Origin: Candidatus Collierbacteria bacterium GW2011_GWA2_42_17
Lineage (GTDB): Bacteria; Patescibacteriota; Microgenomatia; UBA1400; MFAQ01
Assembly (NCBI GenBank): GCA_000998275.1
Contig: LCDA01000001.1
Coordinates: 180,352 to 214,639, forward strand
DNA: 34,288 nucleotides
Direction: 5' to 3'
Shown here: positions 15,244 through 21,343 of the stretch, one piece after another
Position numbering within the stretch: position 1 is the first letter of the stretch
Layout: each line of letters opens with the position of its first letter
Program-made: the position numbers and the translations under genes
Notes under the pieces: model-generated
What the model saw: only the letters and a program-made list of their open reading frames with translations
Told to the model about the DNA's origin: nothing
Database searches by the model: none

Positions 15244-15486
15244 ATGGACCTATTTTGGAGTAAAGTCATGCCTGCCAGCATCGTTAATTATTCATGGAGT
15301 AAGGATTTTTCGCCGGGTATGAGCCTAAAGAAGTGGCAAGACGGCATTAAAACTAAAGTTCAGGCGATGGATGATGATGAGTTCGATTTGTTTCTCGCCG
15401 GGGTAGTGATGGCTGCGTCTCGTGCCCAGATGATGGGGGTTACTTTGACGGAGAAAATTGAGTATTTCAGAGCTTTAAGATCCTAG
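15244..15486 (+). CDS. 80-aa hypothetical protein between smpB and ssrA
   Basis: 80 residues, acidic and mostly helical (KKWQDGIKTKVQAMDDDEFDLFLAGVVMAASRAQM), with no membrane helix or signal. It begins 11 nt after the smpB stop and is preceded by GAAAGGG, a weak Shine-Dalgarno, so it is probably the second gene of the smpB transcript. I do not recognise the family. Its position between the two parts of the trans-translation system makes a ribosome-rescue-related role worth testing, but there is no direct evidence. Confidence 0.7.
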   Translation: MDLFWSKVMPASIVNYSWSKDFSPGMSLKKWQDGIKTKVQAMDDDEFDLFLAGVVMAASRAQMMGVTLTEKIEYFRALRS

Positions 15487-15491
15487 TTAAG

Positions 15492-15520
15492 TTGCTTTTA
15501 GCCTCGGAATTTGATACACT
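15492..15520 (+). promoter_or_regulatory. Promoter of ssrA
   Basis: A -35 like TTGCTT (15492-15497), a 17-bp spacer and an extended -10 TGA-TACACT (15515-15520) predict a start near 15527, about 9 nt upstream of the mature tmRNA 5' end. Confidence 0.55.
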
Positions 15521-15535
15521 ATAGGTGGTTCTTAT

Positions 15536-15927
15536 GGGGACGACCGGAATCGATGGATTAGTACATTTACAGCTGCAAGCCTCCTTTGGTAAAAGGAGTA
15601 AAAAAGACCAAAATACAACTGTCAATAAAGAAGACAAGTTACTTGGTTTCACCTCAAGTGAAGCCAAATCTTTCGCTCCAGTTTACGCTTTTGCCTAAAC
15701 TCGAGTTTTAAGACGTCTTAGGAAATACCGGATCCCGGGGTACTCTTAAGGCGAAAAAACACCGGATTGAATGACCCAAGTTTGATTAAGGCTTGGGTAC
15801 TAACTTTTTCTTGATCGACCATAAAGTGTTCTTGTTTGCCTGAAGCTTTGTGGAAAATCGGCAAACTAAGCTTGTAGAAACTGTAGGTTTATTATTTCAG
15901 ACGAGGGTTCAATTCCCTCCGTCTCCA
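15536..15927 (+). ncRNA. ssrA: Transfer-messenger RNA (tmRNA)
   Basis: One-piece tmRNA of about 392 nt. The 5' end GGGGACG pairs with CGTCTCC (15920-15926), and the T-arm GAGGGTTCAATTCCCTC is intact. The 5' tRNA-like part reads GACCGGAATCGATGGAT as expected. The next bases after the discriminator A are CAA, so CCA is not encoded. The tag reading frame most likely begins after GTC at 15624 (AAT AAA GAA GAC...) and ends at TAA 15696-15698. This gives 24 residues starting NKEDK and ending SFAPVYAFA, a protease-type hydrophobic end similar to the long AFA-ending tags of mycoplasmas. The resume codon would be Asn rather than the usual Ala, so its exact place is uncertain. The rest (about 15700-15900) holds the pseudoknot region. 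Confidence 0.93.
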
Positions 15928-15937
15928 CAACAGACAA

Positions 15938-15965
15938 AAATCTCTCCTAGTGGGGAGATTTTTTG
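15938..15965 (+). terminator. Intrinsic terminator after ssrA
   Basis: A 10-bp stem AAATCTCTCC / GGGGAGATTT (one T-G wobble) with loop TAGT is followed by a T run. It ends tmRNA transcription before comFC. Confidence 0.85.
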
Positions 15966-15989
15966 TGGTTACTCGGTTAGAATTATTTT

Positions 15990-16658
15990 GTGCTTGGTAT
16001 AGTGTTTGATTTTTTGTTTCCAAAAAAATGCTATGGATGTGGAGAATATGGGAAAGATTTATGTGGTAAATGTTTTCGAGAGCTTTCGATAGCTGACCAA
16101 ATATGTCCGGAGTGTGGAGAAGAGTCGCCAATGGGCTGGACACATGAGGAGTGTAAAAAGAAACTAGGGATGGATGGGCTAATTGTGATTTATGACTATC
16201 AAGATGTAAAAATGAGGTCGATAATTGATGGAATTAAATTTGATTTTAATAAGGAACTAGTAGAGAGGGTTCTAAAAAACTTTCGATTTGAGACGGGAGA
16301 GAACTTTGATTATTTAGTGTCCGTTCCTTTGTATTTTTACCGCGAGAACTGGAGAGGGTTTAATCAAGCGGAAGAAATGGCAAGCGTGGTTGGTAGAAAA
16401 ATGGAGGTTGAGGTAAAAGAGATACTGCGGAGAAAACAAAAAACAAAGCAACAATCATTAATTTTGGGGAGAGAAATGAGAGAAAAAAATGTAAAGGGAG
16501 TTTTTGAGGTTAGGAAAAATTTTAAGAAAAAATTAAGAGGAAAGAGGGTTCTTCTGGTGGACGATGTGTTTACTAGCGGAGCGGATATGAGGGAGTGCAC
16601 CAAGATACTCAAGAAAGAGGGAGTGAGGGTGGTTTGGGGATTGGCTTTGGCTCATTAA
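15990..16658 (+). CDS. comFC: ComF-family protein (ComFC), phosphoribosyltransferase-like
   Basis: 222 residues from GTG 15990. GTG 16002, or even TTG 16014, are alternatives, because an extended -10 (TGG-TATAGT, 15998-16003) lies at the start of the frame. The N-terminal zinc-finger pair is LFPKKCYGCGEYG...LCGKCFREL...CPECGEES. The C-terminal phosphoribosyltransferase fold has the PRPP loop VLLVDDVFTSGADMRECTKIL. ComFC works with the ComF helicase in DNA uptake by naturally competent bacteria, though the precise reaction is not known. Competence by type IV pili is common in CPR genomes, so this fits; the comEC and pil genes are not in this window. Confidence 0.88.
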   Translation: MLGIVFDFLFPKKCYGCGEYGKDLCGKCFRELSIADQICPECGEESPMGWTHEECKKKLGMDGLIVIYDYQDVKMRSIIDGIKFDFNKELVERVLKNFRFETGENFDYLVSVPLYFYRENWRGFNQAEEMASVVGRKMEVEVKEILRRKQKTKQQSLILGREMREKNVKGVFEVRKNFKKKLRGKRVLLVDDVFTSGADMRECTKILKKEGVRVVWGLALAH

Positions 16659-16664
16659 ATGTAA

Positions 16665-16670
16665 TAGAAT
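16665..16670 (+). promoter_or_regulatory. -10 box of the hemerythrin gene; favours ATG 16678
   Basis: TAGAAT ends 7 nt before the ATG at 16678 and overlaps the in-frame ATG at 16669, so the downstream ATG must be the start. Confidence 0.5.
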
Positions 16671-16677
16671 GCTCTAT

Positions 16678-17088
16678 ATGCCAATATTAACTTGGACAAA
16701 GGAAAATTCGGTAGGAGTTAAAGAAATTGATTTACAACACCAGAAGATGTTTTCGATCATCAACGATCTTTATGACTCGATGGTGGTTTTCAAGGCCCAT
16801 GAAGGAATTGATGAAGTTATTGAGAGTTTAGTTGATTATGCCGATTTTCATTTCAAAACCGAAGAAAAGTATTTTGAGAAGTTTGACTATGAAGAAAAAG
16901 AGGTTCATGAGGCTATTCATCAGGAATATAGAGATGAAGTAAAAAGGCTCACAGAGAAAAAGGGAGAAGGTGTTGGGGTTGAGGTATCTTACGATATTTT
17001 TGATTTTCTACAAAAATGGTGGGTGGGGCATATAAACTTTGAGGATAAAAAATACACGGAGTGTTTTAATAGCCACGGTTTAAGTTAG
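16678..17088 (+). CDS. Bacteriohemerythrin
   Basis: 136 residues from ATG 16678; an in-frame ATG at 16669 overlaps the promoter -10 box. The four-helix di-iron signature is complete: H in DLQHQKMF, H and E in YADFHFKTEEKYF, two His in HEAIHQEY, and HINFEDKKY with the HxxxxD motif. These proteins bind O2 reversibly at a di-iron site and serve in O2 storage, delivery or sensing. As a free-standing protein in a fermentative reduced genome it probably scavenges or senses oxygen. No fused signalling domain is present. Confidence 0.92.
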   Translation: MPILTWTKENSVGVKEIDLQHQKMFSIINDLYDSMVVFKAHEGIDEVIESLVDYADFHFKTEEKYFEKFDYEEKEVHEAIHQEYRDEVKRLTEKKGEGVGVEVSYDIFDFLQKWWVGHINFEDKKYTECFNSHGLS

Positions 17089-17108
17089 TTTTTTTCAACC
17101 TTATTTTG

Positions 17109-17192
17109 CGGAGGAGGTGGGATTCGAACCCACGTAGGCTTGCGCCTGCACGCTTTCCAAGCGTGTGGAATGGACCACTATCCGACTCCTCC
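17109..17192 (-). tRNA. tRNA-Ser (anticodon GGA)
   Basis: Class II cloverleaf: acceptor GGAGGAG / CTCCTCC, anticodon stem ACGC around TTGGAAA, long variable arm, T-arm GTGGGTTCGAATCCCAC, discriminator G. CCA is not encoded. TGG-TAAAAT at 17205-17213 provides an extended -10 promoter. Confidence 0.95.
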
Positions 17193-17204
17193 GTACAGGT
17201 GTAT

Positions 17205-17213
17205 ATTTTACCA
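17205..17213 (-). promoter_or_regulatory. Extended -10 promoter of tRNA-Ser(GGA)
   Basis: TGGTAAAAT on the minus strand, 12 nt before the mature tRNA 5' end. The same nonamer precedes three other tRNA units in the window. Confidence 0.6.
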
Positions 17214-17232
17214 GTTCGAACTTGGATTCACA

Positions 17233-17973
17233 TCACGCAAGTTTTTGGACGGCGTCCCAAAAGTCACTAAGCTCGTCCATCACGATCGTTCCTTCCGGTA
17301 CCTCGCCTTGTCGATAAACGGACCAGGAACTAGGCATCCAAAGGACCTTTGCCCCCAGAGAAAAGGAAGGAATGATATCGCCTTTGAGATTGTCTCCGAC
17401 AACAAGACATTGATGACCTTCGACACCGAGCATCTCGATACCACTTTTCCAGTGTTCAACAGTTTTGAAGCCATTTTCGTCGGCGATTTTGATGGTGTCG
17501 AAGAAGTTTAAGAGTCCGGTTTGATTGAGTTTCCTCATGGTCCAGTCAGTATTCGCGTGGGTGACGAGGCCAAGTTTAAAGCCAGAATCCTTTAGCCCTT
17601 TGAGCATAACTTTGGCGCCGGATTTTATCCTAGGCTCGTCGGTATAGATTTTCATGAGGATGTTGAGATTTTCTTTGACTACTCCATCGTCGTTTAGCTC
17701 TTGTGAAAGTTGGTCAAGAACAAGGCTCCATCTTTGTGGGGAGACGCCCATTTTGTGATAACCTTCGTCGTTTAGCTCTTGTAGTCTGATACGAAGAGTT
17801 TGAGGATCTATTCTGAGTAAAGTGGAAATTGTTTCAACATATTCCGTCATGTATTTGGAGAAGAGTTCACCGGTATGGATGAGAGTGTCATCGAGGTCAA
17901 AGAGGACGGCTTTGATGTCTAACTGACGAAGTTTTTCGGCAGTTTGGTTATGGATTGGTTCTCTTTCAATCAT
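17233..17973 (-). CDS. HAD-superfamily hydrolase
   Basis: 246 residues. HAD motif I is KAVLFDLDDTLIHTGE (nucleophile Asp at about residue 26), motif II is GLVTHANTD with the conserved Thr, and motif III/IV is CLVVGDNLKGDIIPSFSLGAKVLWM. An alpha-helical cap lies between motifs I and II (residues 35-110), typical of subfamily I phosphatases such as phosphoglycolate phosphatase or nucleotidases. The substrate cannot be told from the sequence. Own promoter: TGC-TATCAT at 17979-17984 ends 5 nt before ATG, so the mRNA is leaderless. It sits inside a cluster of tRNA genes on the same strand. Confidence 0.88.
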   Translation of the reverse strand: MIEREPIHNQTAEKLRQLDIKAVLFDLDDTLIHTGELFSKYMTEYVETISTLLRIDPQTLRIRLQELNDEGYHKMGVSPQRWSLVLDQLSQELNDDGVVKENLNILMKIYTDEPRIKSGAKVMLKGLKDSGFKLGLVTHANTDWTMRKLNQTGLLNFFDTIKIADENGFKTVEHWKSGIEMLGVEGHQCLVVGDNLKGDIIPSFSLGAKVLWMPSSWSVYRQGEVPEGTIVMDELSDFWDAVQKLA

Positions 17974-17978
17974 GGCCT

Positions 17979-17984
17979 ATGATA
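17979..17984 (-). promoter_or_regulatory. Extended -10 promoter of the HAD hydrolase gene
   Basis: TGC-TATCAT on the minus strand, 5 nt before ATG 17973; a leaderless transcript is predicted. Confidence 0.5.
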
Positions 17985-17997
17985 GCAGATAAATTTG

Positions 17998-18072
17998 TGC
18001 ACCTGGTGCGATTCGAACGCACGACCTTTCCCTTCGGAGGGGAACGCTCTAATCCAACTGAGCTACAGGTAC
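17998..18072 (-). tRNA. tRNA-Arg (anticodon CCG)
   Basis: Class I cloverleaf: acceptor GTACCTG / CAGGTGC (one T-G pair), anticodon stem TTCCC / GGGAA with loop CTCCGAA, T-arm GTGCGTTCGAATCGCAC, discriminator A, no encoded CCA. It reads CGG. Last tRNA of a three-tRNA transcript that starts at tRNA-Arg(GCG). Confidence 0.93.
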
Positions 18073-18121
18073 GTGAGGTGATTTTATCTCTTTATTGGCA
18101 CAAGGAGAAACATACAAAATG

Positions 18122-18203
18122 CGGAGGGTACAGGGGTCGAACCTGTTAGAGCTTGCGCTCATTGGTTTTCGAAACCAACGCATTACCGTCCTGCCCACCC
18201 TCC
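18122..18203 (-). tRNA. tRNA-Ser (anticodon CGA)
   Basis: Class II: acceptor GGAGGGT / ACCCTCC, anticodon stem TTGGT / ACCAA with loop TTCGAAA, long variable arm, discriminator G, no encoded CCA. It reads UCG. It differs from tRNA-Ser(TGA) at 20352-20433 at only four positions, including one compensated acceptor pair, so the two are recent duplicates. Confidence 0.94.
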
Positions 18204-18209
18204 AAAAAG

Positions 18210-18283
18210 TGCGCCCGGCAGGATTTGAACCTGCGACCCCTAGGTCCGCAACCTAGTGCTCTATCCAACTGAGCTACGAGCGC
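18210..18283 (-). tRNA. tRNA-Arg (anticodon GCG)
   Basis: Class I: acceptor GCGCTCG / CGGGCGC (one T-G pair), anticodon stem CTAGG / CCTAG with loop TTGCGGA, T-arm GCAGGTTCAAATCCTGC, discriminator A, no CCA. The GCG anticodon replaces the usual bacterial ACG that is edited to ICG. It is the first gene of the Arg-Ser-Arg transcript, with TGG-TAAAAT at 18294-18302 as promoter. Confidence 0.93.
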
Positions 18284-18293
18284 AAACAAGCAT

Positions 18294-18302
18294 ATTTTAC
18301 CA
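18294..18302 (-). promoter_or_regulatory. Extended -10 promoter of the Arg-Ser-Arg tRNA operon
   Basis: TGGTAAAAT on the minus strand, 10 nt upstream of the tRNA-Arg(GCG) 5' end. Confidence 0.6.
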
Positions 18303-18389
18303 TCTACAGGTCTTTTTCGTTCGCCTTGTTTAGTAAATGATCTGCTATGTTGTGTGCGTAATACACAATTTCTTTTTAGAAAATCAAGT

Positions 18390-18890
18390 TTACTCCAGCG
18401 GAATTTTGTCACCAAGCCACTTAACCAGACGATCACTCCAGGTGATGGGTGGCTCTTGATAGGAGACATACTGGAGCATGAGTTTCCTTAGTTTGTCTTC
18501 GGATTCGGAGTTGATGACAATAACCAGATGCCACGGTGCCCCGACGAGGTTGATGCGCATAAGTCTGCCGCCCCATTTACTTTCAAACCAAAATTGATTC
18601 ATATTTTCAAAGCGATAAGTTCTCTCTTTAGTTTTGAGTCCCCAAGAAGAAAGGGCATATTTTTCCAAGCGGGGCTCGGTACGACTCATGGCCCAAAGCA
18701 TAAAGACCATAGCACCAATTACCAGTACGGGCATAAGACCTTCGATGAAGTAAAGAATTACACCGGCAAGAAAAGCCATAACGAGAACGGAACTGTAGAA
18801 CTCTTTGCTCCATTTTTTTTGAGGTCTTTCGTACGAAGTCCATTCTAAAAGGATGACTTCTTCAGAGTTTTGAGGGTCGATATTGGGCAC
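18390..18890 (-). CDS. Two-helix membrane protein, unknown function
   Basis: 166 residues from GTG 18890. N-terminal cytoplasmic part (VILLEWTSYERPQKKWSKEF), two adjacent hydrophobic helices (about 32-50 and 52-68), then a C-terminal soluble domain with RTEPRLEKYALSSWGLKTKERTYRFENMNQFWFE and LVIVINSESEDKLRKLMLQYV. The strand-rich C-terminus after two helices recalls membrane PH-like (YcxB-type) proteins, but I cannot place it firmly. The GTG start coincides with a predicted transcript start (TGT-TAAGAT, 18896-18901). Confidence 0.7.
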   Translation of the reverse strand: MPNIDPQNSEEVILLEWTSYERPQKKWSKEFYSSVLVMAFLAGVILYFIEGLMPVLVIGAMVFMLWAMSRTEPRLEKYALSSWGLKTKERTYRFENMNQFWFESKWGGRLMRINLVGAPWHLVIVINSESEDKLRKLMLQYVSYQEPPITWSDRLVKWLGDKIPLE

Positions 18891-18895
18891 ATTTC

Positions 18896-18901
18896 ATCTT
18901 A
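18896..18901 (-). promoter_or_regulatory. Extended -10 promoter; leaderless GTG start at 18890
   Basis: TGT-TAAGAT on the minus strand ends 5 nt before the GTG at 18890, so the GTG is at or next to the first transcribed bases. Confidence 0.5.
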
Positions 18902-18919
18902 ACACAACGAACGATTACC

Positions 18920-19687
18920 TTAGAAGTTTTTGAAGGAGAAAATAGTGGCATTGAGAAGAAGTTCTTTTTTTGACCAAACGGATTCTGGTGCCGTGGCGGA
19001 GATGGCATAACCGCGGTTATCAAAAACGAGAAGAAGATTACGATTTTTCATGGTAGTGCCATTTGCTTGATAGCTACCACCAATGAGGTGATAAGTGTTG
19101 CCGCTAATGGTCATGTCTTTATCTTCTTTGATGACATATTGACTGAAGCTTTTTATGAGACCGTCTCGGGCAGACTGGACATAACTTTCAAGGGTCTCTC
19201 CAGAAGCCTTGCCGGTGGAAACATTCACAAAAGTGAGTAGGGCACTGCCACTTGCGATAGTAGCTTTAGGGTCGACGATGACAAGAATTGATCCGGACTC
19301 GCCCGAGTCATCAATTTGCCAACCTAACGGAACATTGATCAAGAATCTGGCGAGTTCGTTGCGATACGGTTTGTCTTCAAAAAGAAGATCTTGGGTGATA
19401 AGAGTGGTCGTTTCGCCAAGCGGTGTTGGAATGGGGGTGATTGAAGGGTTTGATGTGTCAGGAGCGTTGATAATTAGATCGGGTTGTTTTGTGGATTGAA
19501 CCAATTTCCAAATTAAGGTGCCAATACCGGCGAGGATTAAAGAAATTACCAGACCGAGAATAATCCAGGGAAGGATACGAACTTTTTTCGGGGGAGTGGG
19601 AACATTCTCCTTAGTGTTGATTAGATCATTTATCACAACAGGAGTAAGAGGTTTATCGTGAAGTTTGGTTCTGCGAATTCCCAGCAT
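18920..19687 (-). CDS. Membrane-anchored extracytoplasmic protein, PsbP/DcrB-like
   Basis: 255 residues. A cytoplasmic N-terminus of about 40 residues precedes a single hydrophobic helix (about 43-65, LPWIILGLVISLILAGIGTLIW), a Pro/Thr-rich linker and an extracytoplasmic domain from about residue 105. There LARFLINVPLGWQIDDSGESGSILVIVDP is followed by LESYVQSARDGLIKSFSQY and TYHLIGGSYQANGTTMKNRNLLLVFDNRGYAISATAPESVW. That order matches the PsbP/DcrB-like fold, seen here as a resemblance only. Possible role in surface structure or lipoprotein-like scaffolding is unknown. TGT-TACACT at 19694-19699 gives a transcript starting exactly at ATG. Confidence 0.7.
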   Translation of the reverse strand: MLGIRRTKLHDKPLTPVVINDLINTKENVPTPPKKVRILPWIILGLVISLILAGIGTLIWKLVQSTKQPDLIINAPDTSNPSITPIPTPLGETTTLITQDLLFEDKPYRNELARFLINVPLGWQIDDSGESGSILVIVDPKATIASGSALLTFVNVSTGKASGETLESYVQSARDGLIKSFSQYVIKEDKDMTISGNTYHLIGGSYQANGTTMKNRNLLLVFDNRGYAISATAPESVWSKKELLLNATIFSFKNF

Positions 19688-19693
19688 AAGATA

Positions 19694-19699
19694 AGTGTA
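19694..19699 (-). promoter_or_regulatory. Extended -10 promoter, leaderless start at 19687
   Basis: TGT-TACACT on the minus strand ends 6 nt before ATG 19687. Confidence 0.55.
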
Positions 19700-19779
19700 A
19701 CAAAAAGGTGAGTATTGCGCGAAAATAATGAGTTTTTATTCAAATTTACTGAACTTTTATCTAAAAGGTCTTAATAAGG

Positions 19780-19785
19780 TAAAAT
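19780..19785 (+). promoter_or_regulatory. -10 box of the 19794 gene
   Basis: TAAAAT ends 8 nt before ATG 19794; predicted leader 2 nt. Confidence 0.5.
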
Positions 19786-19793
19786 TTAGATAG

Positions 19794-20186
19794 ATGTATA
19801 AAACCGGCTTAAATATCAAGACGTTTGAGGCAAGAGTTATTTTGGGGTTAAGGGTGGGCTACTCAGACGAGACGGTTTCTTTGGATGAAGTAAAAAAAGC
19901 AATAAGAAAATCAGCCTCAAAAGTGGATGGTTTTACTTTTTCTGGCACATTGACCCCAAGTGAAATATTCGTCTCGGGTAAATCAGAGTATGAAGAGCCG
20001 ACCATCCTGATAGAAACTTCAATTTACCCAAGGTTTCCAGAAGAAAGAGATGTCTTCAAGAAAAAATTTACAGAGTTTATTGGAAACTTGGCGGTGGAGT
20101 TGAAACAGAAGAGAGTCGCTATAAGATTTACAGACGAATCGTTGATGGTTGAAACCGAATACGGCAAAAACCACGATATTAAATAA
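19794..20186 (+). CDS. Hypothetical soluble protein
   Basis: 130 residues, no signal or membrane helix. The pattern is alternating strand/helix: TFEARVILGLRVGYSDETVSLDEVKKAIRKSA, then a strand pair, then FKKKFTEFIGNLAVELKQKRVAIRFTDESLMVET. A small ferredoxin-like alpha/beta fold is plausible, but I do not recognise a family. It is monocistronic, between an anchored protein on the other strand and a tRNA cluster. Confidence 0.7.
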   Translation: MYKTGLNIKTFEARVILGLRVGYSDETVSLDEVKKAIRKSASKVDGFTFSGTLTPSEIFVSGKSEYEEPTILIETSIYPRFPEERDVFKKKFTEFIGNLAVELKQKRVAIRFTDESLMVETEYGKNHDIK

Positions 20187-20261
20187 TTACGTAATTGTTT
20201 AAATGCGGTGTGCGTTCGAAAAATTCGAAAGGGCGAGCCAACAAAAACGTTTCCCAACTGG

Positions 20262-20346
20262 CGGAGGGGATGGGATTCGAACCCATGGTATCTTGCGATA
20301 CAGCGGTTTAGTAAACCGCCGCACTAGGCCTCTATGCGACCCCTCC
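20262..20346 (-). tRNA. tRNA-Ser with anticodon ACT (unusual)
   Basis: Class II cloverleaf on the minus strand: acceptor GGAGGGG / CCCCTCC, anticodon stem GCGGT / ACCGC around loop TTACTAA, variable stem GTATC / GATAC, T-arm ATGGGTTCGAATCCCAT, discriminator G, no CCA. The central triplet is ACT, which would read AGU. Serine identity is inferred from the long variable arm and G73. It is cotranscribed after tRNA-Ser(TGA), 5 nt apart. Confidence 0.85.
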
Positions 20347-20351
20347 TGAGG

Positions 20352-20433
20352 CGGAGAGTACAGGGGTCGAACCTGTTAGAGCTTACGCTCATTGGTTTTC
20401 AAAACCAACGCATTACCGTCCTGCCCACTCTCC
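20352..20433 (-). tRNA. tRNA-Ser (anticodon TGA)
   Basis: Class II: acceptor GGAGAGT / ACTCTCC, anticodon stem TTGGT / ACCAA with loop TTTGAAA, discriminator G, no CCA. Nearly identical to tRNA-Ser(CGA) at 18122-18203. First gene of a Ser-Ser transcript with TGG-TAAAAT at 20444-20452. Confidence 0.94.
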
Positions 20434-20443
20434 GAACCTATAT

Positions 20444-20452
20444 ATTTTACCA
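20444..20452 (-). promoter_or_regulatory. Extended -10 promoter of the Ser-Ser tRNA operon
   Basis: TGGTAAAAT on the minus strand, 10 nt before the tRNA-Ser(TGA) 5' end; divergent from the tRNA-Ser(GCT) promoter 27 bp away. Confidence 0.6.
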
Positions 20453-20478
20453 TTCGAGGAGTGAGTTTGAGGGCGGGT

Positions 20479-20487
20479 TGGTATAAT
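20479..20487 (+). promoter_or_regulatory. Extended -10 promoter of tRNA-Ser(GCT)
   Basis: TGGTATAAT, 10 nt before the tRNA 5' end at 20498. Confidence 0.6.
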
Positions 20488-20497
20488 GAACAGGATT

Positions 20498-20582
20498 GGA
20501 GACGTCCAGTAGTGGTTTATCTGAACGGTTCGCTAAACCGTAGCTCGAAAGAGCCTCGTGGGTTCGAATCCCACCGTCTCCG
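20498..20582 (+). tRNA. tRNA-Ser (anticodon GCT, C33 in place of U33)
   Basis: Class II: acceptor GGAGACG / CGTCTCC, anticodon stem ACGGT / ACCGT with loop TCGCTAA, variable stem GCTC / GAGC, T-arm GTGGGTTCGAATCCCAC, discriminator G, no CCA. Position 33, almost always U, reads C here if the 5-bp stem is correct. Confidence 0.9.
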
Positions 20583-20675
20583 CCTCCTTTTTTATTATGT
20601 TTTTCTTTGTTAAAGTTGTTATACTGGCCTTATAAAGTTAGAAATTTTACACAAAGGAAGGTGGTGAATAAATAA

Positions 20676-21176
20676 ATGAAAAAGTTACTTTTCTTAATTT
20701 CGACAGTATTTGTTTTTGGTTTGTTGGTATCCCCGGTTCTAGCTGTCCAACCAACCGATAAAGGCTTCAACGATTATGGATATAACTACAGCGCCAGGAT
20801 ATTTTCTGGTTTAGCCGATGGGGTTGATAAAAAATTGGACGGAATGGTTTGGGGCAGCCCTACTTATGCCAATGATCGATTAGTTATGAAATGGAATGCT
20901 GAATGGGATCGAGGAAATGATGAAGGTTGGACAGATCCTAATGGATATGATGCCTGGGAAAACAACGAGTGGAATGGTGCAGTACCAAACGGTAGTGGAG
21001 AAGTGTGGCACTACAAAATCAAATGGGTAGGATCAACTTTAGAGGAAAGTCCACGATGGGTGGAAGGTGGATACCCAATTTGGGGTCAGTTTGAAGTAAT
21101 AATGGATCAAGGAACTGTTGGTGGCGAACACATGTGGTTGACTCATGGAGTCCCTTCGGGGTATAACGCACACTAA
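20676..21176 (+). CDS. Trp-rich small secreted protein
   Basis: 166 residues. Signal peptide MKKLLFLISTVFVFGLLVSPVLA with clear cleavage at VLA-VQ. The mature part is rich in Trp (11), Gly, Asn and Tyr (KWNAEWDRGNDEGWTDPNGYDAW), without Cys, and reads like a beta-sandwich or surface protein; it ends GYNAH. I do not recognise a family. It has a normal leader with an AAGGAAGGTGG Shine-Dalgarno, unlike most genes here, and an intrinsic terminator directly after it, so it is a self-contained and probably well expressed unit. Confidence 0.8.
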   Translation: MKKLLFLISTVFVFGLLVSPVLAVQPTDKGFNDYGYNYSARIFSGLADGVDKKLDGMVWGSPTYANDRLVMKWNAEWDRGNDEGWTDPNGYDAWENNEWNGAVPNGSGEVWHYKIKWVGSTLEESPRWVEGGYPIWGQFEVIMDQGTVGGEHMWLTHGVPSGYNAH

Positions 21177-21194
21177 AGTATTTTTAGTAACATT

Positions 21195-21225
21195 CAACCT
21201 ACGACAAAGTAGGTTGTTTGTTGTT
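21195..21225 (+). terminator. Intrinsic terminator after the Trp-rich secreted protein
   Basis: 8-bp stem CAACCTAC / GTAGGTTG with loop GACAAA, followed by a T-rich tail TTTGTTGTTT. Confidence 0.8.
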
Positions 21226-21300
21226 TAAGGGAAAATAATTAGAAAAGTTCGAATATTGGTCATTGCGTTCTGCACCTTTAGACCGTTGAAGTTGGTGTGT

Positions 21301-21341
21301 TAGAATTATTACATGGTAACTGGCCTGCATGGAGGGAGGAG
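21301..21341 (+). promoter_or_regulatory. Promoter and Shine-Dalgarno of the sensor kinase
   Basis: Extended -10 TGT-TAGAAT (21301-21306) and a leader of about 31 nt ending in GGAGGGAGGAG (21331-21341), 2 nt before ATG 21344. This strong site favours 21344 over the in-frame ATG at 21329. Confidence 0.55.
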
Positions 21342-21343
21342 AA

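Noticed and set aside
18350-18377. Terminator-like hairpin TTGTGT / ACACAA followed by a T run on the plus strand
   Set aside because: No plus-strand transcript ends here; the surrounding genes are all on the minus strand, so it may be chance.
20214-20232. TTCGAA repeated twice, four bases apart
   Set aside because: Short palindromic word, no link to a gene or larger repeat; probably chance or part of tRNA flanking sequence.
20392-20613. Open frame across tRNA-Ser(TGA) and tRNA-Ser(GCT)
   Set aside because: It runs through two mature tRNA genes and has no protein-like composition.
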